Below the pieces are notes generated by a model. That model was not told where the DNA came from. It saw nothing but the letters and a program-made list of their open reading frames with translations, and ran no database searches. The translations under genes were made by a program, and so were the position numbers. A stretch of 64,000 nt of DNA. Source: Halomonas sp. I5-271120 (GTDB lineage Bacteria; Pseudomonadota; Gammaproteobacteria; Pseudomonadales; Halomonadaceae). Positions 1 to 8,156 of this stretch are shown piece after piece (the first letter of the stretch is position 1; each line of letters starts with the position of its first letter). The stretch covers positions 2,666,001 to 2,730,000 of the forward strand of contig NZ_CP130701.1 of NCBI RefSeq assembly GCF_030553075.1, in the 5' to 3' direction.

Positions 1-1
1 T

Positions 2-937
2 GAGGATGCCGGCGACGGGGCGGAGGCCGGTGTAGCCGATGCCGATGGAGAGCAAAAACCGCCACGTCGACTGGACCCCGAGGGCCTGCAGCTGGTCGAG
101 GCGGTGGTGCGCAACGACTCGATGATGATCCATCGCACCGTGGTGCAGCTGCGACTGCTCAACCAGCATGGCTTGCACCTGGTGGCGGTGGCCCGGGACG
201 GCGCGCGCCTCAAGCAGCGCCTGCGCGATATCCGCTTTCGCGCCGGCGACGTGCTGCTGTTGCAGGGCGATGAGGGCGGGCTTGGCGAGAGCCTGGCGAT
301 CCTCGGTTGCCTGCCTCTGGCCAGTCGCAATCTGACCCTCGGCCAGCCGCGACTGCTGGTGCTGTCGCTGGCGATCTTCGCACTGGCCATCGTCGCCATG
401 CTGCTCGACTGGATGCCCGCAGCGGTGGCGCTGTCGACGGCGGCGCTGGCTTCCTTGCTCGCAGGGGTGCTGCCATTACGCGAGGCCTACCAGGCCATCG
501 ATGGGCCGGTGATCGTGCTGCTGGGGGCGATGCTGCCGGTGGGTCAGGCCCTGGACACCAGCGGCGGCGCCGCGCTGATCGCCGACCAGATGTTGGCGAT
601 GGGTCGCGACTGGCCAGTGGTGGCGACCCTGACGGGCCTCTTCGCCCTGAGCATGCTGCTCTCCAATGTCATCAACAACGCCGCAGCGGCCCTGCTGATG
701 GCGCCCATTGCCGCCAGCCTCGCCAAGGGCTTCGATGTGTCGCTGGATCCCTTCCTGATGGTGGTGGCGGTGAGTGCCTCCTGCGCCTTCCTGACCCCCA
801 TCGGCCACCAGTCCAACACCCTGGTAATGGGGCCTGGCGGTTATCGGTTCAGCGACTACTGGAAGCTTGGCCTGCCGCTGTCGCTGGTGGTGATCGTCAC
901 TGCGATTCCCCTGATTCTATGGGTCTGGCCGCTATAG
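2..937 (+). CDS. SLC13-family permease with TrkA-C domain (3' part)
   Basis: The reading frame is open from the left edge, so the true start lies outside the window; 311 residues are visible. The first ~90 residues look like the end of an RCK/TrkA-C ligand-binding domain (pattern ...RNDSMMIHRTVVQLRLL...GDVLLLQG). After this come about six hydrophobic helices, with an SNVINNAAAALLMAPIA stretch and a later TPIGHQSNTLVMGPGGY stretch. These are the hallmarks of the SLC13/DASS (CitT/ArsB-like) permease C-terminal half. Such proteins are inner-membrane anion (dicarboxylate, sulfate or related) transporters, but the substrate cannot be read from this part. The 3' end overlaps the convergent HAD gene by 41 bp. 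Confidence 0.85.
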   Translation, partial: EDAGDGAEAGVADADGEQKPPRRLDPEGLQLVEAVVRNDSMMIHRTVVQLRLLNQHGLHLVAVARDGARLKQRLRDIRFRAGDVLLLQGDEGGLGESLAILGCLPLASRNLTLGQPRLLVLSLAIFALAIVAMLLDWMPAAVALSTAALASLLAGVLPLREAYQAIDGPVIVLLGAMLPVGQALDTSGGAALIADQMLAMGRDWPVVATLTGLFALSMLLSNVINNAAAALLMAPIAASLAKGFDVSLDPFLMVVAVSASCAFLTPIGHQSNTLVMGPGGYRFSDYWKLGLPLSLVVIVTAIPLILWVWPL

Positions 938-1754
938 GGCGGGTTGTCGGCTCGCGTGACGCTAGCAGGGTGCTGACGATATCCGCGACCCCTCGGCCAT
1001 GGGAGCGCTCGGTCAGCCAGGCCGGTTCGTGATTGAGTCGCTCGCGGTGGGGCAGCAGATTGGCGACCCCCACCGTATGGGCGAAGGTGGCGAACATGGG
1101 GGCATCATTGGGGGCATCGCCGATGTACATGACCTCGCGCTGTTGGTCGGCTTCGCTGAGCCCGAAAGTCTCGGCCAGTAACCGGCTCGCCATGCGGGCC
1201 TTGTCGAAGTCGCTCTGCCAGGCATTGATATGGATCGAGCTGGCGCGCGCCTGAATGTCGGCGGCCTGGAAACCATGCAACAGGGCGTCGATGGTTTCCG
1301 GCGCCAGGGGACCCACGGCCTGAGCATGATCGACGGCGACATCGGCCAGGCGGTAGGGCTGGTCCTGAGCCAGGGCGGCCTGCGGGTGGGCGGCGAGCAG
1401 GCGCTCTGTGACGGCCAGCACCTCCCGCTGCTGGGCGCGCAGCCGCTCGGCGTCGTCCCACCAGGTGGTCAACAGGCGCTTGCCGTCGCGGCGGAAGGCG
1501 AAGGCGCCGTTCTCGCCGATCACCGCGGCCACGGGCCAGCTGCGGGCAATATGATCGCACCAGCCGGCACAGCCGCCGGTGACCGGAATCACCTGGATGC
1601 CGGCATCTGTCAGGTGCTCCAGCGCTGCCAGGGTGCTGGCGGCCAGGCGGCCGTCTTCGGTCAGGGTGTCGTCGATGTCGGTGAGCAGGTAACGGATACC
1701 GGCAAGGGTGTCGGCGGGGCAGTCGGTGAAGGCTTGCATGGCAGTCGGGTGCAT
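897..1754 (-). CDS. HAD-superfamily (IIB-like) phosphatase
   Basis: 285 aa hydrolase of the haloacid dehalogenase superfamily. Motif I is TDIDDTL near residue 26 (two Asp nucleophile/acid positions). Motif II is the PVTGG region. The late GDAPNDAPMF segment is motif IV, with the usual metal-binding acids. The cap-insert arrangement between motifs II and III resembles Cof/mannosyl-phosphoglycerate-phosphatase-type IIB proteins. It is the last gene of the ugp-deoR transcription unit, so a sugar- or glycerol-phosphate substrate is plausible but unproven. Start choice: ATG at 1754 just after the deoR-like stop; a TTG at 1760 would overlap that stop, and another ATG lies at 1739. Confidence 0.8.
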   Translation of the reverse strand: MHPTAMQAFTDCPADTLAGIRYLLTDIDDTLTEDGRLAASTLAALEHLTDAGIQVIPVTGGCAGWCDHIARSWPVAAVIGENGAFAFRRDGKRLLTTWWDDAERLRAQQREVLAVTERLLAAHPQAALAQDQPYRLADVAVDHAQAVGPLAPETIDALLHGFQAADIQARASSIHINAWQSDFDKARMASRLLAETFGLSEADQQREVMYIGDAPNDAPMFATFAHTVGVANLLPHRERLNHEPAWLTERSHGRGVADIVSTLLASREPTTRPIAARPIESGESQ

Positions 1755-1756
1755 CC

Positions 1757-2536
1757 TCAAAGGGCGGTATCACAGGTTAGCGGGGCAGCGGCCAGGGCGT
1801 CCCGATATTCGGCAGACGCCGGCAGGTGATCGGTGACCAGGCGGTCGATGTCAGCCAGGGGGGCGATACGACACATGGCGGCGCGCCCCCACTTGCTGGC
1901 ATCCGCGGCCAGTACCCGCTGGCGGGCATGGGCGAGCAGGGCCCGGCTGACGGCGGCTTCTTCGGGGTCGAAATCGAGCAGGCCCATGGCATCCAGGCCA
2001 CCGCAGCCGAGCACGGCGATATCCACATGGTGGCGGGCGAAGAAGGCCACGGTGGCGCTGCCCACCACGTCCAGGTCGCGTGGCCGAAGATGCCCTTCGG
2101 CGAGCTGAACGTCGGCGCTCGGATGGTTGGCCAGTACCTGGGCCACCTGCAGGTTGTTGGTGATAACACGAAGATCGCGCCGCACGATCAGCGATTCGGC
2201 GACCGCCACCACGCTGCTGCCGATGCCCAGCGCAAGAGAGACGCCGTCGGGAATCTCCTCGACCACTCGTGCGGCGATGGCGCGCTTGGCGCCGGGGGCC
2301 AGGCCGAAGCGTTCGTCGAGGCCCAGGTTATGGCCGCCCGCCGGGCGCTCGATGCCGCCATGGCGGCGCCGTGCCAGGCCACGTTCGCAGAGCACGCCGA
2401 GATCGCGGCGGATGGTCTGGGGCGTGACACCGAAGTCCTCCGCCAGGGGCTCCACGTCAAGCCGCTGTGTCTGGCTCAAGCGCTCGAGGATGCGCGCCTG
2501 GCGCTCGGTGAGGTTCTCGGCGGCTGTCGCCGTCAT
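1757..2536 (-). CDS. DeoR/GlpR-family transcriptional regulator
   Basis: 259 aa. The N-terminal ~60 residues form the DeoR winged helix-turn-helix (LTERQARILERL...TPQTIRRDLGVLCERGLARRRHGG), which is very typical of the GlpR branch. The rest is a DeoRC phosphosugar-sensing domain, with the usual ITNNLQVA and late LAADASKWGR elements. Its ATG overlaps the ugpQ stop in an ATGA, so it is translationally coupled to the ugp operon. By context it could respond to glycerol-3-phosphate or a related phosphosugar and regulate this operon or glycerol genes; the target is an inference. Confidence 0.85.
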   Translation of the reverse strand: MTATAAENLTERQARILERLSQTQRLDVEPLAEDFGVTPQTIRRDLGVLCERGLARRRHGGIERPAGGHNLGLDERFGLAPGAKRAIAARVVEEIPDGVSLALGIGSSVVAVAESLIVRRDLRVITNNLQVAQVLANHPSADVQLAEGHLRPRDLDVVGSATVAFFARHHVDIAVLGCGGLDAMGLLDFDPEEAAVSRALLAHARQRVLAADASKWGRAAMCRIAPLADIDRLVTDHLPASAEYRDALAAAPLTCDTAL

Positions 2537-3378
2537 GGCTGTGCCTCTTCATGGGAATGATTGACAGCATGATGGTCGCTGTCTTGCCCGGGCTCGTCCA
2601 TCGTCGGTGCATCATTGAGCGCTGCATAGAACGATGTCGGCGTATCGCTGATTACGGCACTGATGCCCCAGGCCCAGCGCGAGGCGAAACTCGTGGCATC
2701 GTTGGGGGTATAGCAGAGCAGATGACGGCGGCTGGCGATTACCTCGGCGGCGCGCTCTGGGGTCAGCTTTCGCCAGTCGGCATGCAGGCTGGCGGCCGAG
2801 AGCTCGTCGGCCAGCGCCTGCCACTCTGGGGGAATGGCGTCATATAGGATGCCCAGGGCAAGCGCGGGATGGCGCTCCCGGGATAGTCTGAGTGCCTCTG
2901 GGCTGAAGGAGGACACCAGCAGGCGTTCGGGGTGCAGGGTGGCGATGGCGGGCGGCAGCGCCGCCTCGATGAGAGGGCCTGCCGCCTGGCCGGGACTTAG
3001 CTTGAGCTCGAGGTTGAGACCCATCTCGAACTCGTCAAGCAGTACCAGGGCTTCTTCCAGTGTCGCCATGCGCTCGCCGCTGAATCGATATTCGAACCAG
3101 CGGCCGACGTCCAGGTGGCGGGCCTCATCAAGTGTCAGGGCGGTGAGGGGCCCCAGGCCGTCGGAGCAGCGTTCGACGGTGGCGTCGTGCCACAGCACCG
3201 GCGTGCCATCGCCTAGCAACTGCACATCCACCTCGACCCAGGTGATGCCGGCGGCATGGGCGGCGCGGATCGCCGCCAGAGTGTTTTCGGGAGCGGCATT
3301 CGACAGGCCGCGATGGGCGATGGCTTTCGGCAGGTCGAGAGGGCTCTTGGAGGCGACAGGTGGCGAGGTCATGTTCAT
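2533..3378 (-). CDS. ugpQ: Glycerophosphodiester phosphodiesterase UgpQ
   Basis: 281 aa from ATG 3378; the frame is open further upstream, but that would run into ugpC. GDPD-family motifs are visible: AHRGLSNAAPENTLAA (catalytic HRG...PENT), WVEVDVQLLGDGTPVLWHD (metal-binding E, D and catalytic HD), then LNLELK. It hydrolyses glycerophosphodiesters such as glycerophosphocholine to sn-glycerol-3-phosphate and an alcohol, probably in the cytosol since there is no signal peptide. It follows ugpC by 43 bp, the classic ugp order. The 3' end overlaps the deoR-like start by 4 bp. Confidence 0.9.
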   Translation of the reverse strand: MNMTSPPVASKSPLDLPKAIAHRGLSNAAPENTLAAIRAAHAAGITWVEVDVQLLGDGTPVLWHDATVERCSDGLGPLTALTLDEARHLDVGRWFEYRFSGERMATLEEALVLLDEFEMGLNLELKLSPGQAAGPLIEAALPPAIATLHPERLLVSSFSPEALRLSRERHPALALGILYDAIPPEWQALADELSAASLHADWRKLTPERAAEVIASRRHLLCYTPNDATSFASRWAWGISAVISDTPTSFYAALNDAPTMDEPGQDSDHHAVNHSHEEAQP

Positions 3379-3421
3379 GTGGTGGCTCAAGCTCTGACTT
3401 AGGTTTCGTTCAAGTTCCGGT

Positions 3422-4510
3422 TCAGGACAGACGCTGACCGTCGCCGTCGAAGAGGTGCGCCCGGTCGGCGGTGATGGCCAGGCGCAGGCGGTCGTCATCG
3501 GCAACGGCATGCTCGCCATCCAGACGCACCACCAGCGGGGCCTCCTGACCCTCGAGACGGCAGTAGGCGAGGGTGTCGGCCCCCAGCGGTTCGACCAGCT
3601 CGACGCGGGCCTCGAGCTCGGCGGTGCCGGCGGGCATGCGTTGTCCGGCTTCCAGCGGGACCAGGTGCTCGGGGCGGATGCCCAGGGTCAGGGGAGCGTC
3701 GCTTGCCAGCGAGCGCGCTTTCTCATGGGAGAGGCGGGCGCCAGAGGGCAGCATCAGATCGCCGTCCTTGGGCTGGGCGGTCAGAAAGTTCATCGCCGGA
3801 GAGCCGATGAAGCCGGCCACGAAGGTGGTGGCCGGGCGGTCGTAGAGTTCCATCGGCGTCCCGCACTGCTCGACGCGACCGCCGTTCATGACCACCAGCC
3901 GGTCGGCCAGGGTCATGGCCTCTGTCTGGTCGTGGGTCACATAGACCGAGGTGACCTTGAGGCGCTTCTGGAGGCGGCGGATCTCCAGACGCATCTGCAC
4001 GCGCAGTTTGGCGTCGAGGTTGGAGAGCGGCTCGTCGAACAGGAAGACCTGTGGTTCTCGGACGATGGCCCGGCCCATGGCGACCCGCTGGCGCTGGCCA
4101 CCGGAGAGCTGCTTTGGACGGCGGTCGAGCAGGGTGCTGAGGTCGAGCAGCTCGGCGGTCTCTGCCACCCGGCGGCGGATCTCGTCCTTGGGGGTGCCAC
4201 GGTTCTTGAGTCCGTAGGCCATGTTGTTGAACACGCTCATGTGCGGATAGAGAGCGTAGTTCTGGAACACCATGGCGATGTCGCGTTCTGCCGGCTCCAG
4301 ATCGTTGACGCGCCGTCCATTGATCTCGAGATCGCCGCTGGAGATGTCTTCCAACCCGGCCAGGGTGCGCAGCAGGGTCGACTTGCCGCAGCCCGACGGG
4401 CCGACGATCACCACCAGCTCGCCGTCGTTGAAGGCGAGATCGATGCCGTGTAGCGCCTGAAAGCCGTTGGGATAGTGCTTTTTCAGCTGGGTCAGGGTGA
4501 GGGTTGCCAT
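3422..4510 (-). CDS. ugpC: sn-glycerol-3-phosphate ABC transporter ATPase UgpC
   Basis: 362 aa from ATG 4510. It is a MalK/UgpC-type ATPase: Walker [10 protein letters not shown] at residues 37-45, a Q-loop in [11 protein letters not shown], signature [14 protein letters not shown], Walker [13 protein letters not shown], and the switch His in [13 protein letters not shown]-terminal ~120-residue TOBE/OB regulatory domain follows (GIRPEHL). It energises the UgpA/UgpE permease at the inner face of the membrane. The frame is open upstream of 4510, but the family N-terminus ([16 protein letters not shown]) fixes the start. Confidence 0.93.
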   Translation of the reverse strand: MATLTLTQLKKHYPNGFQALHGIDLAFNDGELVVIVGPSGCGKSTLLRTLAGLEDISSGDLEINGRRVNDLEPAERDIAMVFQNYALYPHMSVFNNMAYGLKNRGTPKDEIRRRVAETAELLDLSTLLDRRPKQLSGGQRQRVAMGRAIVREPQVFLFDEPLSNLDAKLRVQMRLEIRRLQKRLKVTSVYVTHDQTEAMTLADRLVVMNGGRVEQCGTPMELYDRPATTFVAGFIGSPAMNFLTAQPKDGDLMLPSGARLSHEKARSLASDAPLTLGIRPEHLVPLEAGQRMPAGTAELEARVELVEPLGADTLAYCRLEGQEAPLVVRLDGEHAVADDDRLRLAITADRAHLFDGDGQRLS

Positions 4511-4581
4511 GACGAAGATTTTTCCAGATGACGGGGTTCGTGGGTGCCGCGCTGGAGCGGGCGGCCAGGGCATCGGGGCGA

Positions 4582-5427
4582 CTATTTCTCGGTGTCGACC
4601 AGGCCCTTGATGAAGAAGCGCTGCATGACCAGGATCACCAGGATCGGTGGCCCCATCGCCAGCAGGGTCGCGGCGGTGACGTCCTGCCAGGGCACCAGGC
4701 CGTCGCCGGTGGTCAGCATGCGCTTGAGGCTGACCACGATGGTCAGGTAGTCGGCGTCGGTGGTGATCAGCAGCGGCCACAGGTACTGGTTCCAGCCGTA
4801 GATGAACATGATCACGAACAACGCGACGAGATTGGTCTTTGACAGCGGCAGCAGAATGTCACGCAAAAAGCGCCACGGTCCGGCGCCGTCGATGCGGGCG
4901 GCCTCCACCAGCTCGGCGGGAATCGTCAGGTAGAACTGGCGCAGCAGGAAGGTGGCGGTGGCGCTGGCGATCAGCGGCAGAATCAGGCCTGCATAGCTGT
5001 CCAGCAGGTTCAGGTCGGCCACTACCTTGAAGGTGGGCAGGATGCGCACCTCCACCGGCAGCATCAGGGTGATGAAGATCATCCAGAAGCAGAGTTTCCG
5101 GAAGCGGAACTCGAAGAACACGATGGCATAGGCGGCCAGTACTGAGATGGCGATCTTGCCAAGGGCGATGCCGAGCGCCATCACCATCGAATTGAACAGC
5201 AGCGTGGTCACGTTGGCGCCAAGGCTCGACACCGGATTGTTGAGCAGATGCGCATAGTTGGAGAGCCCGGCATCACCGACCCATAACGGGGCGACGCTCG
5301 AATAGAGGTCCCCCATCTCGTGCGTGCTGGCGGTGAAGGCCATCCATACGGGCAGGAAGAACAGGGCGCAGCCGACGATCAGCAACGCATGGCTGGCGAT
5401 GTTCAGTCCGGGACGGTTGTAACGCAT
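4582..5427 (-). CDS. ugpE: sn-glycerol-3-phosphate ABC transporter permease UgpE
   Basis: 281 aa from ATG 5427, the same length as the E. coli protein from memory. Six predicted transmembrane helices are visible. The EAA loop that docks on the ATPase is seen as [30 protein letters not shown]. It forms the heterodimeric permease with UgpA. The ugpA TGA and this ATG overlap by one base (TGATG), so the two are translationally coupled. Its stop is 71 bp from ugpC. The open frame upstream of 5427 is a shadow of ugpA. Confidence 0.93.
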   Translation of the reverse strand: MRYNRPGLNIASHALLIVGCALFFLPVWMAFTASTHEMGDLYSSVAPLWVGDAGLSNYAHLLNNPVSSLGANVTTLLFNSMVMALGIALGKIAISVLAAYAIVFFEFRFRKLCFWMIFITLMLPVEVRILPTFKVVADLNLLDSYAGLILPLIASATATFLLRQFYLTIPAELVEAARIDGAGPWRFLRDILLPLSKTNLVALFVIMFIYGWNQYLWPLLITTDADYLTIVVSLKRMLTTGDGLVPWQDVTAATLLAMGPPILVILVMQRFFIKGLVDTEK

Positions 5428-6302
5428 CAGTACTGCACCTTCTTCTCGACATACTTGAACTGGATCAGCGTCAGGACGCCGACGATTACCATCAGTAGCA
5501 CCGACTGGGCAGCGCTCGACCCGAGGTCCTGGCCGATGAAGCCATCCTGGTAGACCTTGTAGACCAGGGTCCGGGTGGAGCCCCCGGGGCCGCCGGAGGT
5601 GGTGGCATCGATGGTGCCGAAGGTCTCGAAGAAGGCGTAGACCACGTTCATCACCATCAGGAAAAAGCTGGTCGGTGACAGCAGCGGAAAGGTGATGGTC
5701 CAGAAGCGTCGCACCGGCCCGGCGCGGTCCATGGCCGCGGCCTCGAGGAGGCTCTTGGGAATCGCCTGCAGGCCGGCGAGGAAGAACACGAAGTTGTAGC
5801 TCATCTGCTTCCATATCGAGGCCATCACCACCAGTGCCATGGCCTGGCCGCCGTTGAGTTGATGGTTCCAGTCGATGCCCAGCGTCTTGAGCACGGCCGG
5901 CATCAGCCCCAGGGTGGGATCGAACAGGAAAAGCCACAGCACACCGGCGACGGCCGGGGCGACCGCATAGGGCCAGATCAGCAGCGTCTTGTAGGCACTG
6001 GCGCCCTTGATCACCCGGTCGGCGAGCACGGCAAGCCCCAGGGCGATGGCCATGGCGCCGATGGCCACTGCGCTTGAGAACACCAGTGTCGTCCCGAGAG
6101 TGGAGAGATATTCGGGGTCGCCGAACACGGCGAGGAAATTGCTGAGGCCGGCGAATTCACGGGAAAGCCCGAAGGCATCCTCGATATAGAAAGCCTGGCT
6201 GACGGCCTGGAAGGCCGGCCAGAAGAAGAACACGGCGATGATGGCGAGCTGTGGCGACATCAGCAGCCAGGGCGTCACGGGGTGACGTTGGAAATGTGCC
6301 AT
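5427..6302 (-). CDS. ugpA: sn-glycerol-3-phosphate ABC transporter permease UgpA
   Basis: 291 aa from ATG 6302. It has six hydrophobic helices; the EAA motif is [22 protein letters not shown], and the TSGGPGGST loop before the last helices is typical of the MalF/UgpA group. It forms the membrane channel with UgpE. It is separated from ugpB by 213 bp that contain an 11-bp perfect hairpin, as is common downstream of binding-protein genes. The frame is open upstream, but that part has no recognisable family sequence, so the [12 protein letters not shown] start is preferred. Confidence 0.92.
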   Translation of the reverse strand: MAHFQRHPVTPWLLMSPQLAIIAVFFFWPAFQAVSQAFYIEDAFGLSREFAGLSNFLAVFGDPEYLSTLGTTLVFSSAVAIGAMAIALGLAVLADRVIKGASAYKTLLIWPYAVAPAVAGVLWLFLFDPTLGLMPAVLKTLGIDWNHQLNGGQAMALVVMASIWKQMSYNFVFFLAGLQAIPKSLLEAAAMDRAGPVRRFWTITFPLLSPTSFFLMVMNVVYAFFETFGTIDATTSGGPGGSTRTLVYKVYQDGFIGQDLGSSAAQSVLLMVIVGVLTLIQFKYVEKKVQY

Positions 6303-6472
6303 GCGGGATCTCTCGGTAGTGCGTGACACACCGGCAGTCGCCTCTGTGGAGCATGCCGATAATAGGCGGGCAACTCCCTTGCGGGATGTCTGACGGTGCT
6401 GAGGCCATGGACCTTGATCGGCATGGCCAAACGTAAAAGGGCTTGATGACATCTGCCTGGTTGGACCAGGCA

Positions 6473-6499
6473 CTGCCGCCGGACGTCATCCGGCGGCAG
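6473..6499 (-). terminator. Intercistronic hairpin after ugpB
   Basis: Perfect 11-bp inverted repeat CTGCCGCCGGA / TCCGGCGGCAG with a 5-nt loop, 16 bp after the ugpB stop. There is no T-tract on the ugp strand, so it is more likely an mRNA-stabilising or attenuating stem-loop than a full terminator. Such elements often raise the ratio of binding protein to permease. Confidence 0.65.
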
Positions 6500-6515
6500 G
6501 ACGGCTAGGCTTAGT

Positions 6516-7889
6516 TCAGCCCTGACGGCGGGCGAACTTTTCTAGCAGGGCGTTGCCGCGCTCGACGGCCTCATCGAGCCCCTGCTGGGCGCTCTTGTCA
6601 CCCGAGAAGATCTGCTCGAGTTCCTCGTTGATCACGTCACGGATCTGCACCATGTTGCCCAGTCTCAGCCCCTTCGAGTTCTCGGTGGGGGTGGCGGAGG
6701 TCATCTGGGTGATGGCAACGTCGGTGCCCGGGTGCTCGGCGTAGAAGCCCTGCTCGCGGGTCAGTTCGGCGGCTGCCGTGGTGATCGGCAGGTAGCCGGT
6801 GAACTGGTGCCAGTCGGCCTGGACCTCGGGGCTCGACAGGTACTGGAAGAACTTGGCCACGCCGCGGTATTCATCGTCCTCCTGGCCGGTCAGCACCCAC
6901 AGTGAGGCGCCACCGATAATGGAGTTCTGCGGGGTGTCGATGACATCGGCATCGTAGGGCAACGGGGCGACGCCGAATTCGAAGCCCTTGGCGCTTTCCT
7001 TGACGCCGGCGTAGCTCGCCGAGGAGCCCATCATCATGGCGCACTCCCCGGAGTAGAACTTGGGCGCGGCGTCATCGTAACGGCCGCCATAGACGAAGCG
7101 GTTGTCGGCCTGCCAGTCATCAAGGCGCTGTATCTGGTCGACCACGGCGGTCTGGTTGAACTCAAGGCGAGCATCCACGCCCGCGAAGCCATTGGCTTGG
7201 CTGGCGAAGGGGATGTCGTTGCGCGCCGAATAGTTCTCAAGCATTACCCAGGACGGCCAGGTGGTGGTAAGGCCGCACTCGGCGGCGCCTGAGTCGACGA
7301 CCTTCTTGAGGGCGTCATCCATTTCCTGCCAGGTGGTCGGCACGCTATCGACGCCGGCCTTGGCCAGTACGTCCTTGTTGAAATAGGTGACCGGCGTGGA
7401 GGAGTTGAAGGGAAGTGACAGCATCTGGCCATCGCGGTCGGTGTAGTAGCCGGTGACCGCCGACAGGTAGGCGTCGGGATCGAAGGCGGCACCTTGCTCG
7501 GGGGCGTAGTCGGCCATCAGCTGATGCACCGGCACGATCGCACCCTTGGCACCCATCATGGTCGCGGTGCCGACTTCGAAGATTTGTACGATATCCGGGC
7601 CCTTACCGGCGCGGAAGGCGGCGATGGCGGAGGTCATGGTCTCGGTGTAGTTGCCCTTGAACACCGGCTTGATCACGTAATCACTCTGGCTTTGATTGAA
7701 GTCGTCGGCGATCTCATTGACCTTGTTGCCAAGGGTGCCGCCCATGGCATGCCACCATTCGATTTCGGTGGCAGCCATGGCACTGGCGGAGGTGGTGGTC
7801 AGCGCGGTAGCTACGACCAGGCCGAGCAGCCGGCGGGGAGAGGGGCTAGAGGGGGAACGATGCGAGAGGCAGGCGGGCAGATAACGCAT
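6516..7889 (-). CDS. ugpB: sn-glycerol-3-phosphate-binding periplasmic protein UgpB
   Basis: 457 aa from ATG 7889, preceded by AAGGAG at a good distance. A signal peptide occupies residues 1 to about 38 (LLGLVVATALTTTSASAMA). The mature protein starts TEIEWWHAMGGTLG, the UgpB hallmark, followed by the cluster-1 solute-binding fold (LPFNSSTPVTYFNKDVLAKAG, GECAMMMGSSASYAGV). It delivers glycerol-3-phosphate or glycerophosphodiesters to UgpAE. It is the first gene of the operon, behind a Pho-box promoter, so phosphate-starvation induction is likely. Confidence 0.93.
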   Translation of the reverse strand: MRYLPACLSHRSPSSPSPRRLLGLVVATALTTTSASAMAATEIEWWHAMGGTLGNKVNEIADDFNQSQSDYVIKPVFKGNYTETMTSAIAAFRAGKGPDIVQIFEVGTATMMGAKGAIVPVHQLMADYAPEQGAAFDPDAYLSAVTGYYTDRDGQMLSLPFNSSTPVTYFNKDVLAKAGVDSVPTTWQEMDDALKKVVDSGAAECGLTTTWPSWVMLENYSARNDIPFASQANGFAGVDARLEFNQTAVVDQIQRLDDWQADNRFVYGGRYDDAAPKFYSGECAMMMGSSASYAGVKESAKGFEFGVAPLPYDADVIDTPQNSIIGGASLWVLTGQEDDEYRGVAKFFQYLSSPEVQADWHQFTGYLPITTAAAELTREQGFYAEHPGTDVAITQMTSATPTENSKGLRLGNMVQIRDVINEELEQIFSGDKSAQQGLDEAVERGNALLEKFARRQG

Positions 7890-8005
7890 GTCGAGCTCCT
7901 TGGAAGTCGGTAGCGCCATGGCGCAGACCGCGGTCGGCGATGGCGAGGCGATGCTCGAATGAAATACGCTCCGGCGTTTTTGATGATCATTCGAACATAG
8001 GCGAC

Positions 8006-8072
8006 AACATATCCTGGCTCCATGACAGTCGTCTGACAGTTTCATGTGCGAATGATGATGATGGTATGACAG
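8006..8072 (-). promoter_or_regulatory. Pho-box array and promoter of the ugp operon
   Basis: Read on the reverse strand, CTGTCAG-ACGA-CTGTCAT (8039 to 8022) is two 7-bp direct repeats with a 4-bp spacer, the PhoB box format. A -10 candidate, TATGTT (8011-8006), follows exactly 10 bp later, as in PhoB-activated promoters that lack a good -35. A further exact CTGTCAT (8072-8066) lies 33 bp upstream in the same 11-bp phase, with degenerate copies between. PhoB control of ugp is established in E. coli; here it is inferred from these matches. Confidence 0.75.
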
Positions 8073-8080
8073 CCAATGAA

Positions 8081-8116
8081 ATCGCCCCGCTCAGAGGAAA
8101 TCCTGAGCGGGGCGAT
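8081..8116 (-). terminator. Rho-independent terminator of fadE
   Basis: Inverted repeat ATCGCCCCGCTCA / TGAGCGGGGCGAT (13-14 bp, loop about 8-10 nt), followed on the reverse strand by TTCATT. It lies 40 bp after the fadE stop and directly abuts the Pho-box array, which shields ugp from fadE read-through. Confidence 0.8.
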
Positions 8117-8156
8117 GGGGCCTGACCGTCAGGTGGTCAGGGTGGATGGAGCGGCC

